The position numbers were made by a program, and so were the translations under genes. A DNA stretch of 38,379 nt, from contig DXHY01000079.1 of the NCBI GenBank assembly GCA_019113175.1, positions 1 through 38,379 on the forward strand, written 5' to 3'. Each line of letters starts with the position of its first letter. The stretch's first letter is position 1. The notes beneath the pieces were generated by a model. That model made no database searches. It was not told where the DNA came from and was given only the letters and a program-made list of their open reading frames with translations. The DNA is from Candidatus Eisenbergiella stercoravium (GTDB taxonomy: Bacteria > Bacillota > Clostridia > Lachnospirales > Lachnospiraceae). Shown here piece after piece: positions 26,004-34,694 of the stretch.

Positions 26004-27056
26004 ATGCTGAAGCTGGAGTACGATAAAAATCAGATCGAAGATGTGATTGACCGCATCGTACATAAAACCATGAATATGGATCTTACCTGGGACTGGCCCT
26101 GCGGTGTCGCCTATTATGGCGTCAGCGAGGCTTATGAAAAGACGGGAAAGGAAGAGTACCTGAATCTTTTAAAGGACAGGGTGGACGAGCTGATTGACCT
26201 CGGCCTTCCAAAGGTGTGGACGGTAAACGCCTGCGCCATGGGTCACTGTCTGATCACTCTGTATGAGGCGACAGGAGAGCAGCGTTACTGGGATATTGTG
26301 ATGAGCAAGATCCATTATATCCAGCATGATGCGCTTCGTTTCGGCGACCATGTGCTGCAGCATACGGTATCCGCAAACAATGATTTCCCGGAACAGGCCT
26401 GGGCGGATACACTGTTCATGGCTGCATTCTTCCTGCTTCGTGTGGGTGTGAAGCTGAAAGATCAGGAGATGATTGACGATGCGCTGAACCAGTGGTACTG
26501 GCACATCAAGTATCTGCAGAATCCCGGAAATGGTCTGTATTATCATGGCTACAACAACATCACGAAGGACCACATGTCCGGCATCTACTGGGGCAGGGCA
26601 AATGCATGGGCTGCCTACACCATGTCGCAGGTGGGAGGAAGGCTTCCGGAATGCTATCTGTATCCCAAATACATGGATGTGGCAGGTTCCCTGAATGAAC
26701 AGCTTTCCGCGCTGAAGGTGCTTCAGACAGAAAACGGTCTGTGGAGAACGGTGCTGGATGATCCGGAATCTTATGAGGAGATTTCCGCATCTGCGGGAAT
26801 CGCAGCTGCCATGCTGGAGAGAGGAAATCCGCTTCACTCCAAATATATCAACAAGTCCATTAAGGGACTTCTTGCCAACGTCAGCGAGGACGGCAAGGTG
26901 ATGAATGTATCAGGCGGAACCGCTGTCATGAAGGATATTGAAGGCTATCGCAATATCAGCAGGGACTGGATTCAGGGATGGGGCCAGGGACTGGCTCTCG
27001 CATTCTTCTCCAAACTGCTGGTATCCGATCAGATCGAGAAGGATGGTGCGCTGTAA
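26004..27056 (+). CDS. GH105 unsaturated rhamnogalacturonyl hydrolase
   Basis: A 350-residue (alpha/alpha)6-barrel enzyme of the YteR type. It hydrolyses the unsaturated galacturonyl unit left by rhamnogalacturonan lyases, in the cytosol. The start at 26004 follows GGAGGA; an upstream in-frame ATG has no good site. The likely catalytic Asp is Asp135 in the W-A-D-T-L-F-M motif, corresponding to Asp143 of YteR by pattern. Further family marks are W-x-V-N-A-C-A-M-G-H (about 72-81) and G-R-A-N-A-W. No signal peptide is present. The stop at 27056 abuts the next start, so the two enzymes are coupled. Specificity for rhamnogalacturonyl over glucuronyl is inferred from neighbours. Confidence 0.9.
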   Translation: MLKLEYDKNQIEDVIDRIVHKTMNMDLTWDWPCGVAYYGVSEAYEKTGKEEYLNLLKDRVDELIDLGLPKVWTVNACAMGHCLITLYEATGEQRYWDIVMSKIHYIQHDALRFGDHVLQHTVSANNDFPEQAWADTLFMAAFFLLRVGVKLKDQEMIDDALNQWYWHIKYLQNPGNGLYYHGYNNITKDHMSGIYWGRANAWAAYTMSQVGGRLPECYLYPKYMDVAGSLNEQLSALKVLQTENGLWRTVLDDPESYEEISASAGIAAAMLERGNPLHSKYINKSIKGLLANVSEDGKVMNVSGGTAVMKDIEGYRNISRDWIQGWGQGLALAFFSKLLVSDQIEKDGAL

Positions 27057-28865
27057 ATGAACGGAATATGCTTTCAGTTCGGAAGGGAAACGGCGAAGGA
27101 TGGGGACTGCATTGTTTCCGTAATGGAGCCGTCCCTGTATACACAGCAGCAGGGCTGGGGCTTTGTGACGGAAAAGAACCGCAGAGAACAGGAGCTCCTG
27201 CGCCTTCCGGAGCTGAACTCCGGATTTGAGCCGGTCTGGTGGTATCAGGATGAGGATATTACGCGGCTGGAAATGGGAGAAGAAGGCTGCCGTCCTGTGG
27301 ACAGCGAGGAAAGAGAATGGGAGAAGTCAGGCAGAAGACTGCCGCTTCTCTTCAAGGCGGACGTCAAAAAAGAAGGAAATTACCGGGTCAGTGTGAGCAT
27401 GACCGGATGTTCGGAAAACGAGCAGGAGGTTTTTCTGTTTCTGGGCAGAAGACATCTGGCATGGAGAGGGACCCTGCAGCATGGACAGCGTCAGACGGTG
27501 GAGGGAATCGTAAATGTCTGTGACATTATTCCCAGAGGGAAAACGGAAGGCTGTCCGGATACCACGGTGGATATCGCCCTCATTGGACGGGGCGCAGCGC
27601 TTTCGGAGATACGGATTGAGCCTGTACAGTGCCCTGTGATCTATATCGGAGGAGATTCTACGGTGACCGATCAGAGCGCGGAATACCCTTATGCGCCAGG
27701 CGCAAGCTACAGCGGCTGGGGGCAGATGCTCTCCGCCTATCTGGACTGCCGGATCGCGGTTTCCAATCATGCCCATTCCGGCCTGACCACCGAAAGCTTC
27801 CGGGAGGAAGGTCACTATGCAATCCTGTACGACAGACTGAAGGCAGGTGATTATGTGCTGCTCCAGTTTGCTCACAACGACCAGAAGCTGGATCACCTGA
27901 AGGCGGAGGAAGGCTACCGGGAGAATCTGGACCGTTACATTTCCGAGATCCGGAAGAAAGGCGCCTATCCGATTCTGGTGACGCCCATTGCCCGGAATAC
28001 CTGGAAGGGGCTGGATGGGACTTATAATGATCTGCTCTCAGAATATGCGGAGGCAGTGAAGCGGCTGGGAGCAGAGCGTCAGGTGCCGGTGATTGATCTG
28101 CATGCGGTCAGCAGGACGTTTGTTCTGATAAAGGGGCTGGAAGCAGCGAAACAGTGGTTTTATCCCGGTGATTTTACCCACAGCAATGATTATGGGGCCT
28201 ACCAGGCCGCCGGATGGGTGGCGCAGGGACTGGCAGGGCTTGCAGAAGGGGCGGGACTTGATGGAGAACCAGAGCGCTCAGATGCGGCAAGCGCCGCGTC
28301 CTATGCCGCTCTCAGGGATTTCATCAATAAAGGCGGCTTCGGATACTGGGAGCCGGGAAATGACTGCCGTGCAGCTGTGCTTCCTGAGGAAATGAAAGGA
28401 AAGACTTCCCCTGTGGCAGAGGAGCTTTTTGCTGATCTGGAGCGGCCGGAGGATCCTCTGAAGCGGGCAGAAGCGCTGCCGATGATGATCCAGGCCCTGA
28501 AATTTTTCCCCACAAACGTGTATAATGATATGTTCGACGATGTGATCGGACACGAATGGTATGCGGGAGCGGTGGAATGTGCCTGGCAAAACGGGCTGAT
28601 CCCTCCGGAGATGGCGGAGGAAAGAAAATTCCTTCCGGAAAAGGAAATCACGCTGGCAGAGTTTCTGACCATGCTGATGAACGGATTCCGAGGGAGGATG
28701 CAGACAAAGGAAACGGACTGGCCGGAGGCGGAGCAGGCACCCGGTTTTACCAGAAGGGCAGTGCGGGAGAGCGCAGCGCTTGGTCTGATTGATGAAAACG
28801 CGGATCTGAACGGCCCTGTGAAGCGGGGCGAGGCTGCGGAGATAATTCGTGAACTGGCACTTTGA
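27057..28865 (+). CDS. CE12-like rhamnogalacturonan acetylesterase with C-terminal SLH-like repeats
   Basis: A 602-residue multidomain protein. Residues 1-190 look like a beta-rich accessory domain. The SGNH esterase core spans about 193-400: Ser201 in G-G-D-S-T-V, Asn274 in A-H-N-D, and the D-x-T-H pair at 372/375, matching the CE12 acetylesterases (YesT/RhgT type) that deacetylate RG-I. Residues about 466-602 carry SLH-like motifs: F-D-D-V-I-G-H-E-W-Y-A-G-A-V-E-C-A-W-Q-N-G-L, F-L-P-E-K-E-I-T-L-A-E-F, and a third near the end. SLH modules normally anchor exported proteins to the wall, yet no signal peptide is visible. It directly abuts the GH105 gene. Confidence 0.82.
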   Translation: MNGICFQFGRETAKDGDCIVSVMEPSLYTQQQGWGFVTEKNRREQELLRLPELNSGFEPVWWYQDEDITRLEMGEEGCRPVDSEEREWEKSGRRLPLLFKADVKKEGNYRVSVSMTGCSENEQEVFLFLGRRHLAWRGTLQHGQRQTVEGIVNVCDIIPRGKTEGCPDTTVDIALIGRGAALSEIRIEPVQCPVIYIGGDSTVTDQSAEYPYAPGASYSGWGQMLSAYLDCRIAVSNHAHSGLTTESFREEGHYAILYDRLKAGDYVLLQFAHNDQKLDHLKAEEGYRENLDRYISEIRKKGAYPILVTPIARNTWKGLDGTYNDLLSEYAEAVKRLGAERQVPVIDLHAVSRTFVLIKGLEAAKQWFYPGDFTHSNDYGAYQAAGWVAQGLAGLAEGAGLDGEPERSDAASAASYAALRDFINKGGFGYWEPGNDCRAAVLPEEMKGKTSPVAEELFADLERPEDPLKRAEALPMMIQALKFFPTNVYNDMFDDVIGHEWYAGAVECAWQNGLIPPEMAEERKFLPEKEITLAEFLTMLMNGFRGRMQTKETDWPEAEQAPGFTRRAVRESAALGLIDENADLNGPVKRGEAAEIIRELAL

Positions 28866-28901
28866 GAAAAAGCGGCCATTGAGATGAGATTGGAGAAAAA
28901 G

Positions 28902-31082
28902 ATGAGCGAAGAAAAGAAAAAAGGTTGTTTTACGCTGCCGGGAGAAGCGGGGTATGAGAAGCTGACTCTGGAAATGGCAGAAAAATGGGGAGCGGACGTA
29001 ATCCGTGACAGTGACGGAACCGTTCTTTCCGATGAAATCCTGGATGCCGGCTACGGAATCTATTCCACCATCTGTATCATCCGGGACCATAATGAGTGGG
29101 CAAAGCAGAATCAGGACAAGCTGCAGCAGTGCTTCCTGATGACGGCTCCGCAGACGGCGGCAGAGGGGCCGCTTTCCATCCGCCTGATGGACGGATTTTT
29201 TGAAGAGCAGTTCCGTGTGAATGACAGTGAGCATGCAAGATCCTACTGGCAGGTTTATGACCGCACCACGGAGGAAGAGGTGCCGGCGGATGGATGGAGT
29301 TATGATGCGGAAAGCGGAAGTGTTACCATCGCTTCTCCTTCACCCTTCCATACTTATACGGTCAGCTTCATGGCTTACCGGATCTGGGAAGAAATTTCCA
29401 TGTACAATCACACCACCAACAACTGGGATAAGGAGCACCTGATGCAGATCGATCCCATGTATCCGGAGACGAGAGAGTATCTGCTGGGCTGGATGAAGAA
29501 CTGGTGTGAGACCCATCCGGCGACCACGGTAGTGCGCTTTACCTCCATGTTCTATAATTTTGTCTGGATCTGGGGAAGTGACGAGAGATGCCGCAACCTG
29601 TTTACGGACTGGGGTTCCTACGATTTCACTGTGAGCGAGCGGGCACTGGACGAGTTTGAGAAGAAATATGGCTATCGCATGACGGCCGAGGATTTCATCA
29701 ATCAGGGAAAGCTGCATGTGACCCATATGCCCGGAAACAGGCGCAAGGCGGACTGGATGGAATTCATCAATGATTTTGTCATTTCCTTCGGTAAGCAGCT
29801 TGTTGATATGGTGCATTCCTACGGCAAGAAGGCCTATGTGTTCTATGATGACAGCTGGGTAGGAATTGAACCCTATAATGGAAGATTTCAGGAGTTCGGC
29901 TTTGACGGCCTGATCAAATGTGTATTTTCCGGTTATGAGGCGAGACTGTGCGCCGGCGTGAAGGTGGATACCCATGAGCTGCGCCTGCACCCTTACCTGT
30001 TCCCGGTGGGACTGGGCGGAGCGCCCACCTTCATGGAGGGCGGAGATCCCACGCTGGAAGCGAAGAAATACTGGAACAGCGTGCGCCGCGCGCTGCTGCG
30101 TGAGCCTGTACAGAGAATCGGCCTTGGCGGATATCTGCACCTGGTACAGGATTTCCCGGATTTCTGCGACTATATCGAGCAGGTTGCGGATGAATTCCGC
30201 ACGATTCTGGGCTTCCATGGAGAAGGCGCTCCCTACAGCATCCGTACAAAGGTAGCGGTGCTGCATTACTGGGGAAAGCTGCGTTCCTGGACTCTGTCCG
30301 GCCATTTCCATGAGACCTATATGAACGATCTGATCCACATCAACGAGGCTCTGTCCGGCCTGCCGGTGGATGTGAGCTTCATTAGCTTTGAGGATGTGAA
30401 GAACGGTGCGCTTGCCGATGTGGACGTAGTTATAAACGCCGGATTCGCGGGAAGCGCCTGGAGCGGCGGAGATGTCTGGAAGGATGCAGAAGTGGTGGAA
30501 AAGCTCACCCGCTTCGTTTATGAGGGAGGCACCTTCATCGGCGTGAACGAGCCCTCCGCAGTGGAAGGCTACGACACCTTCTTCCGTCTTGCCAATGTGC
30601 TCGGCGTGGACGAGGATACGGGAGCGAAGCTTTGTCACGGAAAATGGACCTTTGAAGTGGAGCGGGATGAAAAGCTCATGCCGGAAGGCAGCTTCGTGAA
30701 AAAGACCGGAGATTACAGGAAGGGCGTTCCTTACCTGACCGACGGAAAGGCGAAGGTGCTCGCTGCGGACGGAACCGTTCCCACCCTTACCGTGAACCGT
30801 TTCGGAAAGGGATACGGCATTTATCTGGCTTCCTTCGAAAAGACCATTGAAAACACCAGAATGCTGCTGAATCTGATCCGCATGGCAGGCGGAGAGCTGG
30901 AGAACGATCTGTATCTGACCGACAATGTCTATACGGAATGTGCTTACTATCCGGGAAGCGGCAAGCTGGTTGTGATCAACAACAGCGATCAGCCTCAGAC
31001 GACCGGCGTACAGACGAAGAACGGCCGGGTGGAGGTTTCCCTGGAGCCCTATGCGACCAAAATGCTTGCGGTAGAAGGATAA
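28902..31082 (+). CDS. GH112 phosphorylase, probable D-galactosyl-1,4-L-rhamnose phosphorylase
   Basis: A 726-residue enzyme of the GH112 galactosyl phosphorylase family, which cleaves a beta-galactosyl disaccharide with phosphate to yield galactose 1-phosphate. The start at 28902 follows TTGGAG at 6 nt; the in-frame ATG at 28884 has a poorer site. The barrel core shows V-F-Y-D-D-S-W-V-G-I-E-P-Y-N-G-R-F-Q-E-F-G (about 313-333); its D-D pair fits the family general acid. A glutamine-amidotransferase-like domain and a C-terminal beta domain follow. No signal peptide. Known activities are lacto-N-biose/galacto-N-biose and galactosyl-rhamnose phosphorylase; the RG-I context favours the last. It follows the esterase by 36 bp. 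Confidence 0.88.
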   Translation: MSEEKKKGCFTLPGEAGYEKLTLEMAEKWGADVIRDSDGTVLSDEILDAGYGIYSTICIIRDHNEWAKQNQDKLQQCFLMTAPQTAAEGPLSIRLMDGFFEEQFRVNDSEHARSYWQVYDRTTEEEVPADGWSYDAESGSVTIASPSPFHTYTVSFMAYRIWEEISMYNHTTNNWDKEHLMQIDPMYPETREYLLGWMKNWCETHPATTVVRFTSMFYNFVWIWGSDERCRNLFTDWGSYDFTVSERALDEFEKKYGYRMTAEDFINQGKLHVTHMPGNRRKADWMEFINDFVISFGKQLVDMVHSYGKKAYVFYDDSWVGIEPYNGRFQEFGFDGLIKCVFSGYEARLCAGVKVDTHELRLHPYLFPVGLGGAPTFMEGGDPTLEAKKYWNSVRRALLREPVQRIGLGGYLHLVQDFPDFCDYIEQVADEFRTILGFHGEGAPYSIRTKVAVLHYWGKLRSWTLSGHFHETYMNDLIHINEALSGLPVDVSFISFEDVKNGALADVDVVINAGFAGSAWSGGDVWKDAEVVEKLTRFVYEGGTFIGVNEPSAVEGYDTFFRLANVLGVDEDTGAKLCHGKWTFEVERDEKLMPEGSFVKKTGDYRKGVPYLTDGKAKVLAADGTVPTLTVNRFGKGYGIYLASFEKTIENTRMLLNLIRMAGGELENDLYLTDNVYTECAYYPGSGKLVVINNSDQPQTTGVQTKNGRVEVSLEPYATKMLAVEG

Positions 31083-31152
31083 ATGGAATAAAATAGAAGC
31101 AGGAGCCTCAGCCGAAGTTCATTTTGGGCGCGGCCGGGGGAGCAGCTTGAAA

Positions 31153-31195
31153 GAAAAAAGAGGGATGTTCGCAAAGAGAATGTCCTTCTTTTTTC
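31153..31195 (+). terminator. Terminator after the GH112 gene
   Basis: Arms 31153-31170 and 31178-31195 can pair along 18 positions including a few G-U pairs, with a T6 run in the right arm. It would end the enzyme transcript before the isomerase/epimerase gene. Confidence 0.75.
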
Positions 31196-31220
31196 ATGAA
31201 AATGCCGCCTTGCAGACGGC

Positions 31221-31304
31221 GCACGAACCGCCGGTTCGTGCTGGAAAGAGAGGGGTGTGAACCGTTGGTTCGTGCCGCAATTAAAGTGCCGCCCTTCGGC
31301 GGCA
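31221..31304. repeat. Hairpin array upstream of the isomerase/epimerase gene
   Basis: Perfect short stems in series: GCACGAACC/GGTTCGTGC (31221-31229/31233-31241, loop GCC), GAACC/GGTTC (31259-31263/31267-31271, loop GTT) and TGCCGCC/GGCGGCA (31287-31293/31298-31304, loop CTTC). The word GGTTCGTGC occurs twice. No U-run follows. The first stem matches the hairpin at the other end of the gene (32176-32200). Confidence 0.7.
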
Positions 31305-31318
31305 GGAAAGAGGTAGAA

Positions 31319-32155
31319 ATGCAGGTAGGAATTCGTTTACACGACACAAAGGCGCTGCCGCTGCCACAGCGGCTGGCCGAGACGAGAGCGCAGGGCTTTT
31401 CCTGCGCACATGTGGCACTGGGAAAGGTGATTGAGGATTTCCCGATCAATAACGGTACGCTTACGCCGGGCTTTGCCATGTATTTAAGAAAGCTGTTTGC
31501 GGCGAATGATCTGGACATTGCGGTGCTTGGCTGCTATCTGAATCTGGCAAATCCCAATCAGAAGCAGCTGGAGGAGGCCATTGCAACCTATAAGGCACAG
31601 ATTCGATTTGCTTCTCTGCTGGGAGCCGGCGTAGTGGGAACGGAGACGGGAACGCCCAATGAACAGTATGCCATTGACCCGAACAGCCGGACAGAGGAGG
31701 CGCTGACCACCTTCACCAGGAATCTGGACAGAGTGGTGGAGTATGCGGAGCATATGGGCGTGATTGTTGCCATTGAGCCGGTCATCCGTCATATTGTGTA
31801 TGATGTGCATCGTGCCAGAAAGGTGCTTGACGCCATCCAGTCTCCTAACCTTCAGATCATTCTGGACCCGGTGAATCTGCTGGATAAGACCAATATTGCC
31901 GGTTATCATGATGTGATAAAGGAAGCCATCGACGTTCTGGGTGAGGATGTGGCAGTGGTTCATCTGAAGGATTTTGCAATAAAGGATGGAGAGGTAGAGG
32001 AGCTTGCTGTCGGACAGGGACAGATGGAATATGACGAGCTGGTCCGTTTCATGAAATACGACAAGCCCTACATCCATGCGACTCTGGAAAATACGGTGCC
32101 GGAAAATGCGGTGGCGGCGAGAGAATATATTCAGAAGCTGTGGGACGAGGCGTAA
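31319..32155 (+). CDS. Sugar phosphate isomerase/epimerase-like TIM-barrel protein
   Basis: A 278-residue protein of the xylose-isomerase-like/AP-endonuclease-2 TIM-barrel superfamily. Metal ligands expected for the fold are visible: Glu153 (A-I-E-P), Asp183 (L-D-P-V-N), His215 (V-H-L-K-D) and Glu257 (T-L-E-N). The start at 31319 follows AAGAGG; a longer in-frame reading runs through the hairpin array and is implausible. No signal peptide. It may act on a monosaccharide or its phosphate released by the preceding enzymes, but the substrate cannot be named. A terminator separates it from GH112, and hairpins bracket it. Confidence 0.8.
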   Translation: MQVGIRLHDTKALPLPQRLAETRAQGFSCAHVALGKVIEDFPINNGTLTPGFAMYLRKLFAANDLDIAVLGCYLNLANPNQKQLEEAIATYKAQIRFASLLGAGVVGTETGTPNEQYAIDPNSRTEEALTTFTRNLDRVVEYAEHMGVIVAIEPVIRHIVYDVHRARKVLDAIQSPNLQIILDPVNLLDKTNIAGYHDVIKEAIDVLGEDVAVVHLKDFAIKDGEVEELAVGQGQMEYDELVRFMKYDKPYIHATLENTVPENAVAAREYIQKLWDEA

Positions 32156-32175
32156 CCCCCTGGGAGAACAGAAAA

Positions 32176-32200
32176 CGGCACGAACCAGCGGTTCGTGCCG
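32176..32200. repeat. Hairpin downstream of the isomerase/epimerase gene
   Basis: CGGCACGAACC/GGTTCGTGCCG with an AGC loop is an 11-bp perfect stem. Its core is the same as the hairpin at 31221-31241 on the other side of the gene. No T-run follows on either strand. Confidence 0.7.
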
Positions 32201-32248
32201 GAGGAGTGCATCGGGGGTGAGTTTGGAGCTGATACAATTTGGGACGGG

Positions 32249-33661
32249 CTACTCTGCCGCAGATTTTTTTCCTCCCACGGCGATTTTGGCAAGGTCGCCG
32301 GGGTTTTTCAGGAAACGCTGATATACGATCAGGTAGGAAGCGGTGGATACCAGGAAGCTGACGCCATCAGCCACGGGCTCGGCATAGAAAGCGCTTGCCG
32401 CACCGAAGGCGAAGGGCAGAAGGCAGGTGGCTCCAAAATACAGCGCTTTCCGGAAGAGGGACAGAGACAGGGAAAGCTTCGTCAGTCCCAGGGCGGTCAG
32501 GGAGTCCACAAAGGTGTACTGGAAGCTTAACGGGATGATCATCAGCGTGAAGGCACGGATGCCCCAGACAGAAAGCTCAATATATTCCGGATCGTTTGTG
32601 AAGATGCCGGCAAAAACGGAAGGCAGGAAGCGGGAAATCAGGAACATAACGGTGGTGAAGCCGATGCAGAGCAGAAGCACGCAGAGGACGATCCTCCGGA
32701 TACGGGCCTGATTTCCCGCTCCGTAGTTGTAGCTGATCAGCGGCTGAGAGCCTCCCGTGATGCCCAGCATGGGCGAGGTGATCAGCAGCATGTAGCTCTG
32801 AACGATGGTCGCGCAGGTGATCAGCGTATCCCCGTAGCCCGGCCCGCCGTGGTACTGCAGCACCGCGTTCATCGCAATGATGATAATGCTGTCCGTGGCC
32901 AGAATCAGAAAGGGAGAGAAGCCCAGCGCAAAGATCCTTCCGGCAAGCTTTCTTTCCGGCCTTTTCAGATGAAGCGGGATGCTCATGCCCCTGCCTTTCA
33001 GCACGCAGAGCACGAAAATGCAGGACGAAAGCTGTGCCAGCACGGTCGCGACGGCGGCTCCGGCGATATTCATATGGAACAGGAAAATGAAAACCGGGTC
33101 CAGAATGATGTTGACGATGGCGCCGATCAGAGTGGTCACCATGCCCAGCATGGGATGGCCCTGAGCGGTGATAAAATAGTTCATCCCCATGGAAAGCAGG
33201 GCAAAAAAGGTGCCGCAGGTATAGATGGTCAGATAGGTGTCCGCATAGGGAAAGGACGCCTCGCTCGCGCCGAACCAGCCAAGCAGCAGATCCTTGGTGA
33301 GAAGGAACAGGACGGTCAGCACGGCGGAGAGGATGATGAGCAGGCTGAAGCAGTTTCCCAGAATGCGCTCTGCCTCCTTTTTGTCCCCCTGTCCCAGCCG
33401 CATGGAAAACAGGATGGAGCCTCCGATTCCCACCAGCGTGGCGAAGGAGGAAAGCAGCGTGATAATGGGGGCGCACACTCCCGCTCCCGCCAGGGAAATC
33501 GCGCCGATTTCCGGAATGTTTCCCACATAAATCCGGTCCACGATGCTGTAGAGCACATTCACGAACTGGGCGAACATGAATGGAATGGACACCCGCAGAA
33601 CCAGAGAAGGCACGCTGTCCTTTCCGAAATCATTTACGTGTTTTATCTTTTGTCTGAGCAT
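32249..33661 (-). CDS. MATE family multidrug/metabolite efflux transporter
   Basis: A 470-residue membrane protein with about twelve hydrophobic helices, an Na+- or H+-driven antiporter by family. The start is taken at 33661 (ATG, MLRQKIKHVNDFGKDSV); a TTG seven codons upstream is in frame, but its AAAGGA lies inside the extension. The first half has P-F-M-F-A-Q-F-V-N-V-L-Y-S-I-V-D-R-I-Y-V-G and the second G-G-S-Q-P-L-I-S-Y-N-Y-G-A-G. It is monocistronic and divergent from ecfA1. A drug or metabolite substrate cannot be told. There is no evident link to pectin use. Confidence 0.92.
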   Translation of the reverse strand: MLRQKIKHVNDFGKDSVPSLVLRVSIPFMFAQFVNVLYSIVDRIYVGNIPEIGAISLAGAGVCAPIITLLSSFATLVGIGGSILFSMRLGQGDKKEAERILGNCFSLLIILSAVLTVLFLLTKDLLLGWFGASEASFPYADTYLTIYTCGTFFALLSMGMNYFITAQGHPMLGMVTTLIGAIVNIILDPVFIFLFHMNIAGAAVATVLAQLSSCIFVLCVLKGRGMSIPLHLKRPERKLAGRIFALGFSPFLILATDSIIIIAMNAVLQYHGGPGYGDTLITCATIVQSYMLLITSPMLGITGGSQPLISYNYGAGNQARIRRIVLCVLLLCIGFTTVMFLISRFLPSVFAGIFTNDPEYIELSVWGIRAFTLMIIPLSFQYTFVDSLTALGLTKLSLSLSLFRKALYFGATCLLPFAFGAASAFYAEPVADGVSFLVSTASYLIVYQRFLKNPGDLAKIAVGGKKSAAE

Positions 33662-33746
33662 GGCTTTATATAGTCCTTTCAAATATAGATATCAAAAGCC
33701 AGATAATCGTACTCCTGTATACGCAGAAAATCAACAGGTATTTTTC

Positions 33747-33775
33747 TTGTATTTCCATCGGATTTCCAGTACAAT
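33747..33775 (+). promoter_or_regulatory. Predicted promoter of the ecfA1-truA operon
   Basis: TTGTAT (33747-33752) lies 17 bp upstream of TACAAT (33770-33775), about 52 bp before the ecfA1 start. The ribosome-binding site of ecfA1 is weak (CAGGAT). Confidence 0.6.
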
Positions 33776-33827
33776 AGGGAAGTAACAGTGATTGTAAACC
33801 CAAAAACAAAACAGGATAACAAATAGA

Positions 33828-34694
33828 ATGAAGATTATAGAAGCATCCGGGCTTTCCTATGATTATGTAAGGCATGATGAGGAAGGAAATGAAGTGGGCG
33901 CCATCCGCGCGGTGGACGGCGTGAGCCTGCAGGTGGAGCAGGGAGAATTCATCGCTATTCTCGGCCACAACGGTTCCGGGAAAAGTACGCTGGCAAAGCA
34001 TTTTAATGCGCTTCTCTGCCCGACAGAGGGAACCATCTGGGTGGACGGGATGGATACAAGGGAAGAGAAGAACGTCTGGGATATCCGTCAGACAGCCGGA
34101 ATGGTTTTTCAGAATCCGGACAACCAGATCATCGGCCAGGTGGTGGAGGAGGACGTGGGTTTCGGACCGGAAAATATGGGCGTTCCCACGAAGGAAATCT
34201 GGGAGCGGGTGGAAGAGAGCCTGAAGGCTGTAGGCATGTATGAGTACCGAAAATTTTCTCCCAACAAGCTTTCCGGTGGACAGAAGCAGCGGGTTTCCAT
34301 CGCCGGCGTGCTTGCCATGCACCCGAAGTGCATCGTGCTGGATGAGCCTACGGCCATGCTGGATCCCAGCGGAAGAAAAGAGGTGATCCGGGCGGCCCGC
34401 GCGCTGAACCAGGTGGAAAACGTGACGGTCATTCTGATTACCCACTACATGGAGGAGGTCATCCATGCGGACCGGGTTTTTGTGATGGATGACGGAAAGG
34501 TGGTTCTGTCCGGAACGCCTAGGGAGGTCTTTTCCCGTGTGGAGCAGCTGAAGAAGCTCCGGCTTGACGTGCCGCAGGTCACATTGCTTTCCTGGGAGCT
34601 GAAACAGAAGGGATTTCCGCTGCCGGACGGGATACTCACCACACAGGAGCTGAAGGAGGAACTGCAGAAATGTCAATCAGGCTGGAGCATGTAA
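33828..34694 (+). CDS. ecfA1: Energy-coupling factor transporter ATPase EcfA1
   Basis: A 288-residue ABC ATPase that powers vitamin and micronutrient uptake together with EcfA2, EcfT and exchangeable S components. Walker [10 protein letters not shown] (46-54), Q-loop Gln95 in F-Q-N-P-D-N-Q, signature L-S-G-G-Q (148-152) and Walker B I-V-L-D-E-P (169-174) are complete. It overlaps ecfA2 by 25 bp. No substrate-specific S component is encoded in the window. Confidence 0.96.
   Translation: MKIIEASGLSYDYVRHDEEGNEVGAIRAVDGVSLQVEQGEFIAILGHNGSGKSTLAKHFNALLCPTEGTIWVDGMDTREEKNVWDIRQTAGMVFQNPDNQIIGQVVEEDVGFGPENMGVPTKEIWERVEESLKAVGMYEYRKFSPNKLSGGQKQRVSIAGVLAMHPKCIVLDEPTAMLDPSGRKEVIRAARALNQVENVTVILITHYMEEVIHADRVFVMDDGKVVLSGTPREVFSRVEQLKKLRLDVPQVTLLSWELKQKGFPLPDGILTTQELKEELQKCQSGWSM

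Noticed and set aside
20598-33746. Phage or integrative element as vehicle of the accessory block
   Set aside because: No integrase, transposase, tRNA target or flanking direct repeats could be seen; only the interruption of the usual gene order supports insertion.
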